This document shows positions 22,616 through 34,550 of a stretch of 64,000 nt of DNA, piece by piece. The DNA comes from Siphonodentalium dalli. Lineage: Eukaryota; Mollusca; Scaphopoda; Gadilida; Siphonodentaliidae. The position numbers were made by a program, and so were the translations under genes. Below the pieces are notes generated by a model. The model had not been told where the DNA came from, ran no database searches, and saw nothing but the letters and a program-made list of their open reading frames with translations. Where the stretch lies: assembly GCA_032622095.1 (NCBI GenBank), contig CP136067.1, forward strand, positions 79,510,705 to 79,574,704, written 5' to 3'. The first letter of the stretch is position 1, and the number at the start of each line of letters is the position of its first letter.

Positions 22616-23157
22616 TATGTAGTAAGACGTGTCCCATCAGCCCTTGACCCAAAGGGGGCACAATCAGGACGGTGGCATGTTCAAAACATACAATCAGTCC
22701 ACTCGCTATTGCGAGACACTGCGTGGTAACACACTAAATATCGGTAGGGTGATCGATTACAAGAAGCCATGCGTCGATCAGTCAGAACAAGCTATACTGG
22801 AAAATTGAATCGTTATTCCCTGCATTTCCAAAGGCCAGACATTTGCATGGCAATATTTGGGCTCTATAGATCATACAGCGTATAGTATACCACTCAAAAA
22901 CAGCTGACAAATTAGAAAATTGAATTCTGTGTTTTTGATGCATGCATGTCCCTGATTCCACGCATATAATGGTGTACACCAGTATAAACACACGCCATTT
23001 ATGCGAAGATTGGATGGTCAGGAAAGGAAATTACAGAAACACTATGGATATAATGATCTCCTGAAGCCGCGGACCATTCACCAAATAAAAACGGTTTGCA
23101 AATAAGAAACATAATTGGTGTCTTATATTTGGGGATCGACTAGCATATCCGAAAACT

Positions 23158-23372
23158 GCGACCGCGACCAATGGTGTATGCATGCTGTCCCGGGATGTTG
23201 GTAACGTGCGACCGCGACCAATGGTGTATGCATGCTGTCCCGGGATGTTGGTAACGTGCGACCGCGACCAATGGTGTATGCATGCTGTCCCGGGATCGCG
23301 ACCAATGGTGTATGCATGCTGTCCCGGGATCGCGACCAATGGTGTATGCATGCTGTCCCGGGATGTTGGTAA
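23158..23372 (+). repeat. Minisatellite, GCGACCAATGGTGTATGCAT units
   Basis: Five copies of a 33-bp core (GCGACCAATGGTGTATGCAT + GCTGTCCCGGGAT). Three carry an extra GTTGGTAACGTG segment, giving mixed 51- and 33-bp periods. Near-identity implies recent expansion. Open frames on both strands are artefacts of the repeat. Confidence 0.9.
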
Positions 23373-24214
23373 CGTGACAAGAGGGCTATTTTATTGGGAC
23401 ATATAGTTGACATTGTGGATTGTCATACTGCATGCAGACAATATATTTGATCAGTACGATTTTCCCCATATTTGGATTGAAGATTGATTGAATTTTTTAT
23501 TCCTCCAATGAGTGAAGATATTATATACAACATATAGTAAATACGCTCGATTGTATGTATGTAGACCTACCGATTTCGGTCGCGCTAAGTAAAAAAGTTG
23601 TATATTTTCAGCAATATGATTAATGCCTGGAAAGGTACTCCACAGAACCTAAATATTGGTACTCCACGTACAGAACCTAAATATATATAGGTACTCCAGA
23701 GAACCTAAATATAGGTACTCCAGAATACCTAAATAATTGTTACCCCAGAGCACCTGGGCAGGTACTCTAGAGTACCAACACTCAATGCCAGCTAACTGGG
23801 ACCTTGGCTAACTGGGATCTTCGGCTAACTGGAACCTTGGCTAACTGGGACCTTGACCAACTGGGACCTTGGCTAACTGGGACCTTTGGCTAACTGGGAC
23901 CTTGGTTATATATATTATATGTATTAGTGGAATTTAGAACATTAAATTCATTTTTATTGTTTGCTTTGTTTTGTTATTGCTTTATCCTTCAAACTGTGTT
24001 AGATTTGTTTTAACCTGACTTAATAAAAAAAAATTAACAAAATTATTTTGTCAATCTTACCACTATAAATCTGAAGGTGACAGCTATTTTTATTTTTATC
24101 CACTGATATATTTCTATGAATATTTATTGTTTGATGATCTAGTCAATAAAGTCAATAAAGTTATGGCTATTCTTAAATTGGCATCCACAGTTAAGATATA
24201 CCGGTAATAATTAA

Positions 24215-24573
24215 AGGTACTCAGTCCGATTAGACGCTCCTAAATTACTATTTCTTTGGCTTTGGGGGTAGAAAATATTTGATTCGAGTCGAGGAACCCA
24301 CACATCAAAGCTCAGAGTGATTATTATTATTGTTGTTAACAGTATCCACTTGATTTTAGAGTTATCCTACTTACACCCGCAATTTGTCCGTTTTGAGCAC
24401 GTGGTTCTGCCAACTTGTGGCCCACATCTCCGAAAATTAACAGATTTCAAATATCGATATCTAATCACTCTGAGCTTTGATGGGTGGGTTCCGGCCTCGA
24501 CTCGAATAAAATATTTTTTACCCCAAAGCCAAAGAAATAGTAATTTAGGAGCGTCTAATCGGATTGAGTACCT
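24215..24573. mobile_element. TTAA MITE, AGGTACTCA family, short variant
   Basis: 359 bp flanked by TTAA (24211-24214 and 24574-24577), with ends AGGTACTCAGTCCGATTAG and CTAATCGGATTGAGTACCT. It is shorter internally than other copies. Confidence 0.87.
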
Positions 24574-24805
24574 TTAAAGTGATTGTTAATCAGGACATTC
24601 ACAGTGAAGGTACGTGTAAGTTTGTTTTGAAAGCGATTAGTGTGTGATAACTCTGTTGTTTTAATCAGTTGTTCCTTTTGATCTTGTGATCTAATCATTG
24701 GCAGCTTACTTGTGTTCACTTGTAACAACTGACCATCAGCAGTGAGTTTGTTTAAAAGTTTACCCAAAAGACAACATTTCATCTGTTTTAACTGTCATGA
24801 CTTAA

Positions 24806-25290
24806 AGGTACTCAATCCGAACAGAGGGTCCCCATCTCAACAGATTCCAACAACAACAATCCGATCAGAGGGTCCTATATTACTATTTCTTTGGCTTTGG
24901 GGGTAAACAATATTTGATTCGAGTCGAGGAATATACCCATCAAACAAAGCTCAGAGTTATTAGATATTGATTTTTGAAATTTGTTATTTACTCGAGATGA
25001 GTACTAATAATTGCCTTCAACTGCCGTAATCTGCTCGGGATGTGTACAACAAAATCTATTCAAACAGACAAGGATGGATAACTCTAAAATCAAGTGGTAA
25101 TAATAACTCAATTTTGACTGAGTTCTGGGCCAGAAAGTATTCCCGATAATGAAAAATAATAGATTTCTAAAATCGATATCTAACAAATCTGAGCTTTGAT
25201 GGGTGACTTCCTCGACTCGAATCAAATATTTTTGACCCCCGAAGCCATTGAAATAGTAATTGAGAGGAGTTTTTATCGGATTGAGTACCT
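24806..25290. mobile_element. TTAA MITE, AGGTACTCA family
   Basis: 485 bp flanked by TTAA (24802-24805 and 25291-25294). The right TTAA is shared with the next element, which starts at 25295. Confidence 0.88.
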
Positions 25291-25294
25291 TTAA

Positions 25295-25826
25295 AGATAC
25301 GGGCGGCGTTTGGCGGTGGGTATATATATATGCTGTTAAAATATTCACCTCCGTCAAAAACCTCCATAAACAGAAATAATAGTAAAATAAAGACAGAATT
25401 TGTACTTAAACCAATCAGAAATATGGCACAAACAGTAGGTTATTGTCAAATGTTTTTCCTTTGTTATGTAAACAAAAGCAAAAAACGGTACCGAACCTGG
25501 CTTTTGTTTAGGTCCGGATATGGTAAACATAAAGAGCGATATTGTTTACTGTTTCCTGATATGGAAGTAATAAAGAGCGCTTATATCATTTGTGTGTGAT
25601 TAACCAATAGAATTGCGCTGTGTTATGTAAACAGAAGCAAACTTATGTAACACGAACAGGCTCTTGTTTACGTACACCAACGTACATCTTGATGACAATA
25701 TACTATTTACGCGCTGATTATGTTTGGCATATGAACAAAACTATATAGGCCTACGTTTAATATTCCTTCTATTGATGGCGATTTGAACAAAATTGAATAT
25801 TTCTGCAACGAACATCGCCCGTGCCT
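25295..25826. mobile_element. TTAA MITE, AGATACGGG family, copy 1
   Basis: 532 bp from AGATACGGGCGGCGTTTG to CGAACATCGCCCGTGCCT, flanked by TTAA at 25291-25294 and 25827-25830. The 5' half (ACCTCCATAAACAGAAA, TTGTTATGTAAACA) matches the copy at 50539-51501. Confidence 0.8.
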
Positions 25827-26017
25827 TTAAAAAACTTGATTAAAAAAAAATTGTTAATAATAAATATGATGATCCCAGTTAGCCAAGGTCCCAGTTAGCC
25901 AAGGTCCCAGTTAGCTGGCTACCCCAACACTTAGGTACTCCACTGGGATAAAGCTCAGTACCTACGTAGGTAGTCCAGAGTACAGGTTCGTGTCTATTGT
26001 GTTAACTCGTTTAGGAC

Positions 26018-26085
26018 GGGAAACGGATATATCCGTTTCCCAAAAACATTACCTACAGGACGGGAAACGGATATATCCGTTTCCC
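26018..26085. repeat. Two identical 24-bp perfect palindromes
   Basis: GGGAAACGGATA followed by its exact complement occurs at 26018-26041 and 26062-26085, each preceded by AGGAC. The spacing of 44 bp is about four helical turns. Confidence 0.9.
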
Positions 26086-26380
26086 ACTTCATGCACTTGT
26101 TATCAGTGAATGAATCTTTTATAATTAAATGTTTTATGCATAGTATCATGTATTCAATATAGGCCGATCACTCAGTGAGGGGGCCATGAAGATCTAACCT
26201 ATTTTTGGCGTCACGTGGGGGTCGCGTGCCGTGATTCGTGACGTCATTGTTCCAAAATGGCGGCGCCCAGTAGCCTAAGCTGTAGACGCGTAGACAATTT
26301 TTTCGGTTGTCAATCACCATGGCAGGTGAATCTTGACCCCTTCAGCAGAAGGAACAAGAAGCGAGAGCAATTTAAGTATA

Positions 26381-27070
26381 TTCCTGGATCCAATTTTTTG
26401 GAAATTAATTACATTTGATTAAAAATGTCGCACGCAGACATCTCGTATAGCGAAATTACAGCCCCCAAACGCATAATTTTCCGAAAATCGGTTGCCATGT
26501 CAACCAGTCGCAATTTGGTGGTATCTACCCAAACAAAATTTCGGGAAGATTTATAGATCACGGATGATCACCCATATATTATCAGCTGTCACGTGGAGAA
26601 TTCTGTCATGGCAAATGGTCTGACCCAGCATTAAATTAACGCATACAGTGCTATAAAATGATATGAAAGTAAGCATTTTAACGTTAGAAAACGGGGGTTT
26701 GGCGGCCATTTTGAATGGCGCCCTCTGTCGGTGATGGGTGATTTTTGAGCAAGGCTAGTTCCAGATGTTGGCAAAATATTCCTGGATCATTTAACTTTGA
26801 AAATAATTTATATTTTATTCAAAATGTCGCAAAGGTATCGTCATATAGCGAAATTACAGACCCAAACGCATACATTTCCGAAAATATGTTGCTATGGTAA
26901 CCGGTCGCAATTTGGTGGTATCTACCCAAAATTTCAAGAAAATTTATAGACTACGGATGATCACTCATATTGTATGAGTTGTCACGCGGAGAATTCTGCC
27001 ATGGCAAATGGTCTGACCCAACATTAGATAAACGCATAAATTGCTATAAAATTATATAAAAGTGAGCATT
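26381..27070 (+). repeat. Direct duplication (~300 bp, period ~406)
   Basis: Both copies share TATAGCGAAATTACAG, CGCAATTTGGTGGTATCTAC and TCATGGCAAATGGTCTGACC (the last as CCATGGCAAATGGTCTGACC in copy 2). They are joined by about 100 bp including GGCGGCCATTTTGAATGG. Confidence 0.85.
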
Positions 27071-27393
27071 TCTGCAAACAATCTCGTCTGTGAGTAATGT
27101 TTTCTCAAAAGAATCAAGTCCCAAACGAGTTAAGAGTGTAGGATGACCGATGGTCGCACTTTTGGCCTATGTCGGTAGCAATCGGCAAACCTCGGTGATT
27201 TCCGTACGAACTATTTATGCAAGAACGTTTTCCGATTGTGTCGGTAGATGCTATATTAAAATGTGTACATACAATTGTATTTACTATTATGTTGTATATA
27301 ATATCTTCATTTATTTCGTTCATAATCAATCTTCAATCCAAATATGGGAAAAACCGTAGGCCTACTGATCAAATTTATATATAACATATATAT

Positions 27394-28329
27394 AGGGGAA
27401 ACTGGGGTGGAGTGGGACAGTGGGTACTGTGGGACAGTGGAGATAACTCCATAACATCGATGAGTTGCCTCATCTGTATGGATTCATTTGATGCTCATAA
27501 GATGTCCCATGCACATATGACATGAATCAAACGTGTCGCAAGCATATTCGTTTTTTTATGTGAAAAAAAAAGAGTTTTTATGGAATCTGAGCAATTTTTT
27601 TCCGAACACAACATTTTGAAATATTCAAAGTACATATGAGAGATATTTTCTTACCGACTCTGAGCTCTGAAACAACTGTGTTTAAGCTTCAAATTGCATA
27701 TCTGTTTCAATAGGTTAGCATAGGTACCGGTATGTTGCTAGAATATTGAATCAACCGATACATGACCATGTCGGGGTAGAGTGGGACATATGGCTTGGTG
27801 TACATTGGGAAGGTTAGTTACAGTAATGTAGAGTTGAGCATATCTTTGGAAAAATTCCATTCCTGGTTGCTTTTATCTTCTACATGTAGACGCCCAACAG
27901 AACGTTTTTTTTTATTATTTTGTCAGATTAGAATTGGGCCCTATGGATCGACACTGTGTCCCACTCCTCCCCGATTGAGTGGAAGTATCAAAAAAACCTT
28001 ATGTTTCAACTATATAAATGTGTGTTACCACATAACGAATTTCCCTCTTTGAATGAATAACTGTTTCGGTTGTTGTTATGGTGTATGTTATTGAATTCCA
28101 ATGGGTGACCCACTGTATCCCATGGCCCAGGGAGGTGTGGGACATTTGGGTACCCTTGTTTAAGTTGTCAGTATGGGAAATATATCAAGTTGGTAATGGT
28201 ATACACAGTCGTATTAGTTGCGGTAATCAATTATGTATAAATCTTACACAAAACAACACTTGGATATGAAGCACAAATTGAGTTCTGGGCCTTGGAAGAA
28301 AAAATGTCCCACTCCACCCCAGTTCCCCC
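27394..28329. mobile_element. MITE with GGGGAA(A)CTGGGGTGGAG ends
   Basis: About 936 bp with inverted ends GGGGAAACTGGGGTGGAGTG and (complement) GGGGAACTGGGGTGGAGTGG, flanked by TATATA on both sides. Further GTGGGACA motifs occur inside (27413, 27431, 27780, complement near 27955). No transposase frame. Confidence 0.8.
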
Positions 28330-28814
28330 TATATATGATATTGCCTGCAGCTTGACAATCCACTTGTTAGCCTACTGTTTAATACATTGTCATGTATAGC
28401 TCTTAAAAGGCGATAGGTCTACATGGAAAGAGATAATATGCTTTGTTTGTCCTGTAATATTCGTATCCAAAAAGAAACCACTCTTTTCTACTAACTGCAT
28501 TCAGAACAGATTGAAGTAGGAGCATTACTTCGTTTCTTATTATTTTGATTCCACAATACAGATTCAACCCAATTTTGTATTCACTTCCGGTTTTTGAAAT
28601 TTAAAATTTTCAGGTCTTTAGCGAATTCAACTTCCATCTAAACTAAAGACTAAACTTCGGGGAAAATAATGATATTTTCTCCAATAACTGATGGCCATAG
28701 TGGTAATTTTGTGTTTATATTATTTAATGCATGTCCATGATGAAGGATCATTATCAATAAAGAACGAAGACAGCGTGAAACCCACAGGGGTTTGTCAGAA
28801 TGATAGTAAATAAA
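28330..28814. other. Non-coding spacer between two elements
   Basis: No gene, RNA or strong repeat is visible in this stretch. Confidence 0.5.
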
Positions 28815-30021
28815 CAGGTCTGGCAAATGTGAGAATACAGCTACAATAGCTGTATTCAGTTAACCTAGCTGTATTCAGCTATATATTATACTCTCAAAGC
28901 GGCTGTTTTTCGATAATAAACTAGAAGCACTAATTTGCGCATCAAAATTAGGCTACCCTATTCTCTGAGACTCTGGTCACCCTCAACCAAATCAAAATCG
29001 TCGCTTGTGTTCTGACAAAGTGTTGCCTTTTGTCGGCACGACGATGGTGATTATGTGTGAAAACTTACTACGGCGGTCGATGTCGGTCATAACGGTTAAT
29101 AACTCTCTTATGCAATGCGGAATACCTTGAAAAATACATTAAATACAATATTTATCACCGAAGATGGAACATCTTAATCATTCCCGGAAGTATCAATATC
29201 AATATGATGCTGCTAAAACTCAGTTTGGTTGGTGCGTTAAAACAGGTAAAAAGGGGAACATCTCTAGCCAGAGTTTAACCGAGCGAGTTCCACTCACTGC
29301 TTGAGCTGATTCTCTCCAAAAATACGGAAACACATACATGTATGTCGAATCGCGAAAATACAAATACCAATGTTATGTTTAGTAAGTTTTCACACATTAT
29401 ATATTTTCCCGCCAAACAGATTGAATAGTTCTGACTCGCTAACGACCAGGACTTCATGTTTGAAATACTTCAGAAATTATATAAGTCGCATTTTCGTTTC
29501 AGTTGTCCCTATGTTGTGCCATACATTTGTAATATGCCGCACACTATCTGTATATACCGTTATGAATAGTTACCATGTATCGCTCACAAACCGCTAGTGG
29601 TATGTAATTCTAAATGCTCGATATAGGTACATCATTCTAACGCCCCCTACCGGTTTAGCATCGGGAAGAAGTAAACGAGTGTTTGGGATGAATTTGATCT
29701 TTATTTTATAAGTTAGTTAATGAATGCATTTGCAGAAAATAGTCCCCAGAATATTTACTGACATTGACCACCGTAGTAAGTTTTCACACAAAATCAGAAT
29801 TGCCGTGTCGACAAAAGGAAACACTTTGTCAGAACACAAGCGACTATTTTGATTTGGTTGAGGGTGACCGGAGAATATGGTAGCCTAATTTTGATGCGCA
29901 AATTAGCGCTTCTAGTTTATTATCGAAAAACAGCCGGTTTGAGAGTATAATTTATAGCTGAATACAGCTAGGTTAGCTGAATACAGCTATTGTAGCTGTA
30001 TTCTCACATTTGCCAGACCTG
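28815..30021. mobile_element. 1.2-kb long-TIR element (arms ~270 bp)
   Basis: The left arm 28815 to about 29090 begins CAGGTCTGGCAAATGTGAGA; the right arm about 29750-30021 is its complement. ATAAA flanks both ends (28810-28814 and 30022-30026), a likely 5-bp target duplication. The arms contain repeated AGCTGTATTCAGCTA motifs. The central ~650 bp has no family-like frame. Confidence 0.85.
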
Positions 30022-30091
30022 ATAAAAAATATAAGAGATATATAGATATATATAGATATATAAGTAATAAATAAAGAATAGGGGCGCAACT

Positions 30092-30796
30092 AGGGGATTA
30101 GCGATTGACGTCATTTTTTTTTATTTTTAGTATCACGAAAATTAGAAACATGAAAAAACGTTTCGCTCGTGGCGCTCTCCATATTCATTGCTATTATGTC
30201 AAATTTATGACTGTTATACATCAACGTGATCACTGTGATTTACATTTAGCATGGCATTGGCAATATCACCTTATGTTCTCTTTATATCACCGCAACGCCA
30301 GGTTTCATTTTCGAACCGTCTGCTGATTTCGTGGACACGCGACCATGTACATCCGTTGTAATTAGTTGGCGGTGTTGGGCAAAAATGTACACATGGGCCG
30401 AGGAATCTGTGCCGTTTGCATCATGCTGTCCGAATATTTCCGGGGCATGTTAATGTTAGTAACGATGTAACATTTAAAAGATTATGGTCGAAATATTCGG
30501 ACCACTGCTGCAAACAACTTCGTTCAAGAGTTGATCAAGTTTTACTGGACACCGTACCCAGCGGCGTGTCACAGAGGGCAGCCAACGCTTCGAAAATGAA
30601 ACTTGCCGTTGCGGTGATATAAAGGTGATGTAGTCAAAGCGAAGTTGAATTTCAGCCACATGCGGTCATATTGATGTATAGTAGTCATAATAGCAATCTG
30701 TCTGAAGATCGCTACAATCGATAACGTTTTGGCTTTCCTATTTTCGAGGCAAAAAATTTATAAATAAACATTTGTAGGTCAAATCACTAATCCCCT
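30092..30796. mobile_element. ~705-bp MITE with AGGGGATTAG ends
   Basis: Ends are AGGGGATTAGCGATTGAC and (complement) AGGGGATTAGTGATTTGACC. Inner inverted pairs include GGTGATATAAAG and CATTTTCGAA, and a hairpin CCGAATATTTCCG / CGAAATATTCGG at about 30428-30500. No coding frame. Confidence 0.7.
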
Positions 30797-31250
30797 TAAT
30801 TCATTCCTTGTTTTTTATTTGTATTTATTATTACTTATTTTGTATTATTATTATTTATTATCATTCTCACAAACTCCTGTGGTCAGGCACATCCTCATGA
30901 TCCTGAATTCCACAGTCCACTAAATTGCTAATGCACTATTAATATTATAGTGGTATATGATATCACTATATGACCATAACATATTTATGTTTCCTGTATT
31001 TGCGTCGGGAATAGAAGACGGCGCACAGCCAAATTTCACTCTTAACAATATCGCAGCGAAGGAACAGTCTTCCGACAAAATTTGTTGTGCAATCTCTTGC
31101 GCCAGCTTTATTAAATTATTATTCAATAATATTAGTAATATATATATTCCTTTCTAAATGACAATAACAGGATAACTCATTCGCTCCTTCATTAACAACA
31201 TTTAAACTAATTGAATGCTAATTGAGTTGCTTTTCGTGTACCATCAATTT
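30797..31250. other. Non-coding, AT-rich
   Basis: Low-complexity TTATTATTTATT-type DNA around 30810-30870; otherwise nothing recognised. Confidence 0.5.
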
Positions 31251-32864
31251 AGGGATGTTCAACGTCACGATGTAATTTTTAAGATTTGGGTTAAAAAAGA
31301 CAAAATTGAACTGTTTTTAATCAATCATATCTTCCTAAAAAAAAATCAAACGAGAAGGCAATCGACACACTAATGGAACGTGATATTACTATGTCGACGT
31401 TATAAATATTATCTGGGTCTTACGTTTATAAATATTTTATTCATGACGTCAAAGTTTCCGATTTTCGAGGTGTTTCGCACGTAAAAAATGTTTGTGACTT
31501 TTTATCATGTGTTTTTGTAGGTCAACATGACCGCTTTCGCAGATTGCTGCTTTCAGCGGTCAAGTCGCTCTGTATAGATTTACTGGGTGTTTGCAATTAG
31601 GGACATAGAGAATAGTTTCTCAACTTTAATAAGTGAATAACATTGTAAACAAGATAAATTCACCACAGTGAGTGATAACTTGTACACATTAGCTCATTGT
31701 ATTATTGTTCTGTAACAGAATAAAGTTAAGAGCTACCCAAGGAACACAGAAATTTCATTCTAGCGGTCGTATAATTTACGTTATTCGTTGTGCCAGGTGA
31801 CCGGGCGCAAACCCCCAGTACTTTATAACGACACTACACTGAACGTAGAAGGATACGCACTACGTTCATGACTGAACTAGTGTTTTTGAAGGACCTCCGA
31901 TTGGCGGATATTATATGCCATCAAATGCAGGTAGGTGCACTAGAATGATCATATTCAGACCTTTCTAAAACTGTGTGATAATCGTGCCACCGTCTACTAT
32001 AAATATTTTTTATTTTAATTAAAAGACATCAAAGTCGCTGTTTAGAAATCATTTTCGGATTTTCCACGATTATCACTCAGCAATAACATGGAATAAAACT
32101 ATTTCTGATTGGCTGTTATTGGCATCGGCCAGTCGGAGTAACCTCAAATACACCTATCAAAACGCGCCTCCCTCATTCGCTGCTTAAATTAATGCTGTTC
32201 CAGTAATATGCCTGCTACCCGACGCCGTTATTTAGATCACTGAGTACGCGACATCAAACTAAATGTCAGTTTGAGTGATTATGCGTCAATTTATACACAT
32301 TTCCCGGAGTCATAATTATTCATCTCAAATTATAAAAAGAAAAAGATTCCGAGGATTAAATATTTGTTTTGTCACTCAAGCAAGCAAATGACCGCGGTGA
32401 CCTTTGGCCGATTACTCTGGAGTGTTCCGACAGCGAATCGGCAGCTGGTCGAAGTAGCGGTCTCAAACTTCCAAATCAATTTTATGTTGATTTTGCCATA
32501 CAATTCGAAAGAATATCGTGCATCAACCAAGCTCTTTTAATTGAAATAAATAGTTATATCTGAGCAATAATGTGACACAGTCGCACAGTACGTGTTGGCT
32601 GTTGAACCGGCTGTTCCAAAATTATGTTGTATTTTAAAAAATAATTGACCCTAAAATCTGCTTATTAGCCAATTTAGGGAAAATGGTGAAAAAGGCGACT
32701 CTGAAAAATGAGCCATTTTTTAGGTACAAAAATGTCCATAACTCAAAAAATATCTGACGAATCTCAAAAAGATTTTCAGTTCTGTGATCAGCATGGTGAG
32801 ATCTACGAAGTAAGCACATAATTGGAAAGATTAGACCAATTTGAAATTTTCATGAACATCCCTA
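31250..32864. mobile_element. Possible 1.6-kb element with TAGGGATGTTCA ends
   Basis: TAGGGATGTTCA at the left and TGAACATCCCTA at the right are an exact 12-bp inverted pair about 1.6 kb apart. No transposase frame or clear target duplication was seen. The interior holds no recognised gene, so the call rests on the ends alone. Confidence 0.4.
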
Positions 32865-33039
32865 CCGTCATTCTCCTGGACCTGTACAAAATATATGTAT
32901 AATAGTAATACCGAATTAGTACATGTAATTTAGTACGACACTGATTTTCAATAATTTACGTGAAATATGATTTTGGATTATCCCTCTTATCAAATTCAGA
33001 AAACGGTAACTTCCTTTCTGCATATTTCACGCAGCCTTT

Positions 33040-33315
33040 GATCGTCGTTATAATTGAGTTAAACTGCGTTCAGAGAATCTACTGAACTGCACCAAATGCA
33101 CTGCTGAACAGGATTTTTAACTGCTGGACAGACATGGCGGTTGGTAAAATAGATTCCGCTCCCTGTATTTGGTTATAAATATCCCACGACAGCTAACCTG
33201 ATATCTTCGTTATAATCAAGTTAAACTGTTAGAGAGAATCTGCTGAACTGTAGCCGTTAGACTGCTGAACGGGATGTGGAGGTTGAGGTCAGTCAAATGT
33301 TCTTACCTCACTGTA
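33040..33315 (+). repeat. ~150-bp tandem units, interrupted downstream
   Basis: Units containing TTCGTTATAATCAAGTTAAACT or similar and GAATCTGCTGAACTG occur at about 33045, 33205 and, beyond the pearl-like element, at 34570 with a partial at 34760. Confidence 0.65.
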
Positions 33316-34550
33316 TTTTTAGCTCAACTTTACTTGTAAAGGTTTAGCTATTGCCATGGCTCATTATCTGTTGTCTGTGTGCATGCAGACATCCGTCAAC
33401 AATTTCCATTAGCACGGGCTACAGGTCGTACCTTTGGTCGGATCATTATGAAATTTGTCATGGCTGTTAATATTGACATGTAGATGGGAACACGTCATTT
33501 TGGCAAACAAACATGGCTGTCAGTGGCCATCTTGGATTTCAAAATTCCATCAATTAGCACGGGTTAATAAAAGCCATAAAAGTTTTCTGAATTTCGTTGG
33601 AAAACATGGCCGCCAGTGGCCATCTTGTATTTGACTCTTCATATGACTAAATTCTTCGGCACACCCTACAGGCCACCTCCCTCATCCGATCATCTCCAAA
33701 CTTCATATGGATCTTCGGGTGACTTCTAAATTGAAGCCCTCAATTTTTTCCAAAATTTGTAAAAAAAAAAAAAAACATGTTCACCAGCAGCCATCTTGGA
33801 TTTCAAATTTGAATTTATCGGCACACCATGCCGCCCACATTTATTGGAGAATTGTTTTTTAAATTTACAGGCATGTTTAGGATCGCCTCTAGATGGGAGA
33901 TATCAAAATGTACATTTTTTTTTATGAAAAACATGGCCACCGACAGCCAGCTGGATTTTACTCTCAGCATGACTAAATCCTTTGGCACATCCTACAGACC
34001 ACATCCCTGATACAATCATCACCAATCTTAATATGGATATATTGGGTGACCACTAGATGGGAGCCATAAAACTGTTCCAAATTTCGTTGGGGAAACATGG
34101 CCACCAGCGGCCATCTTGGATTTTACTCTTTGTATGACTAAATCATTTGGTACACACTACAGATGACAGCCCTTGTCCTATCATCAGTAAACTTCACATG
34201 GATCTTCGGGATGACCACAGGATGGGAGTAATCTAATTTTTTAGAATTTTAAACATGGCCACCTGTAGCCATTTTGGATTTGCAAGACTAAATCCTTTAG
34301 CACACCTACAGACCACATCCCTCATCTGATCGTCACCAAACTTCATATTGATCTTCAGGGTGACAACTGGATGGGAACTACATGTATCAAATGTTTTTTT
34401 ATATATCTCTTCATTTTGATATTTAGACTTGATTCTAGTATTACTTTAATAGACATTTCAACTTTCCGCATTCCTAATCGCTCCATTGACTATAGCACAT
34501 GAAATTATCCCCTCTTAAAGTTAAGCTATACACCATCAATTACAAGTCAT
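33316..34550 (+). mobile_element. Pearl/Helentron-like tandem-repeat element E1
   Basis: Begins with AGCTCAACTTTACTTGTAAA (imperfect hairpin with TTTAGCTATTGCCATGGC), contains about six diverged ~160-bp units (AACATGGCC...CAGC-GCCATCTTGGATTT) and ends near AAGTTAAGCTATACACCATC. It matches E3 (54.5-57.5 kb) in order of blocks. Non-coding. The link to bivalve pearl elements and Helentron-associated elements is from memory of the families. Confidence 0.7.

Larger units (their letters stand above)
23632..25986. mobile_element. Fold-back element with arrays of CTAACTGGGACCTTGG
   Basis: The left arm has GGTACTCCA-AGAACCTAAATA repeats (23632-23776, ending in palindrome GGTACTCTAGAGTACC at 23761-23776), then seven or so CTAACTGGGACCTTGG units (23791-23912). 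The right arm has the complements CCAAGGTCCCAGTTAG (25870-25918) and TACTCCACTGGG/TAGTCCAGAGTA (25932-25986). The interior carries three TTAA MITEs. Confidence 0.7.
26006..27129. mobile_element. TTAA-flanked element, CTCGTTTAGGAC ends
   Basis: 1124 bp between TTAA (26002-26005) and TTAA (27130-27133). Ends are CTCGTTTAGGAC and GTCCCAAACGAG. It holds two perfect 24-bp palindromes near the left end and a duplicated ~300-bp unit (26381-26680 and 26787-27070). No coding capacity recognised. Confidence 0.75.
23446..27366. mobile_element. Nested complex bounded by outer inverted arms
   Basis: The outer left arm (about 23446-23600: TTGATCAGTA, CCCATATTTGGATTGAAGAT, GAAGATATTATATACAACAT) is the reverse complement of 27225-27366. 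Between them lie the fold-back 23632-25986 and the TTAA element 26006-27129. It reads as one older element invaded twice, with the first invader itself carrying three TTAA MITEs. Confidence 0.65.

Noticed and set aside
23031-23413. Open frames repeating QHAYTIGR or similar
   Set aside because: They are translations of the minisatellite in several frames on both strands; no family support.
27795-28269. Frames inside the GGGGAAACTGGGG MITE as genes
   Set aside because: No family motifs, no splice context and location within a non-autonomous element.
33134-33144. ATGGCGGTTG|GTAAAA as NUP35 exon 1
   Set aside because: The segment is part of a ~150-bp tandem unit repeated at 34668, so the resemblance is due to the repeat.
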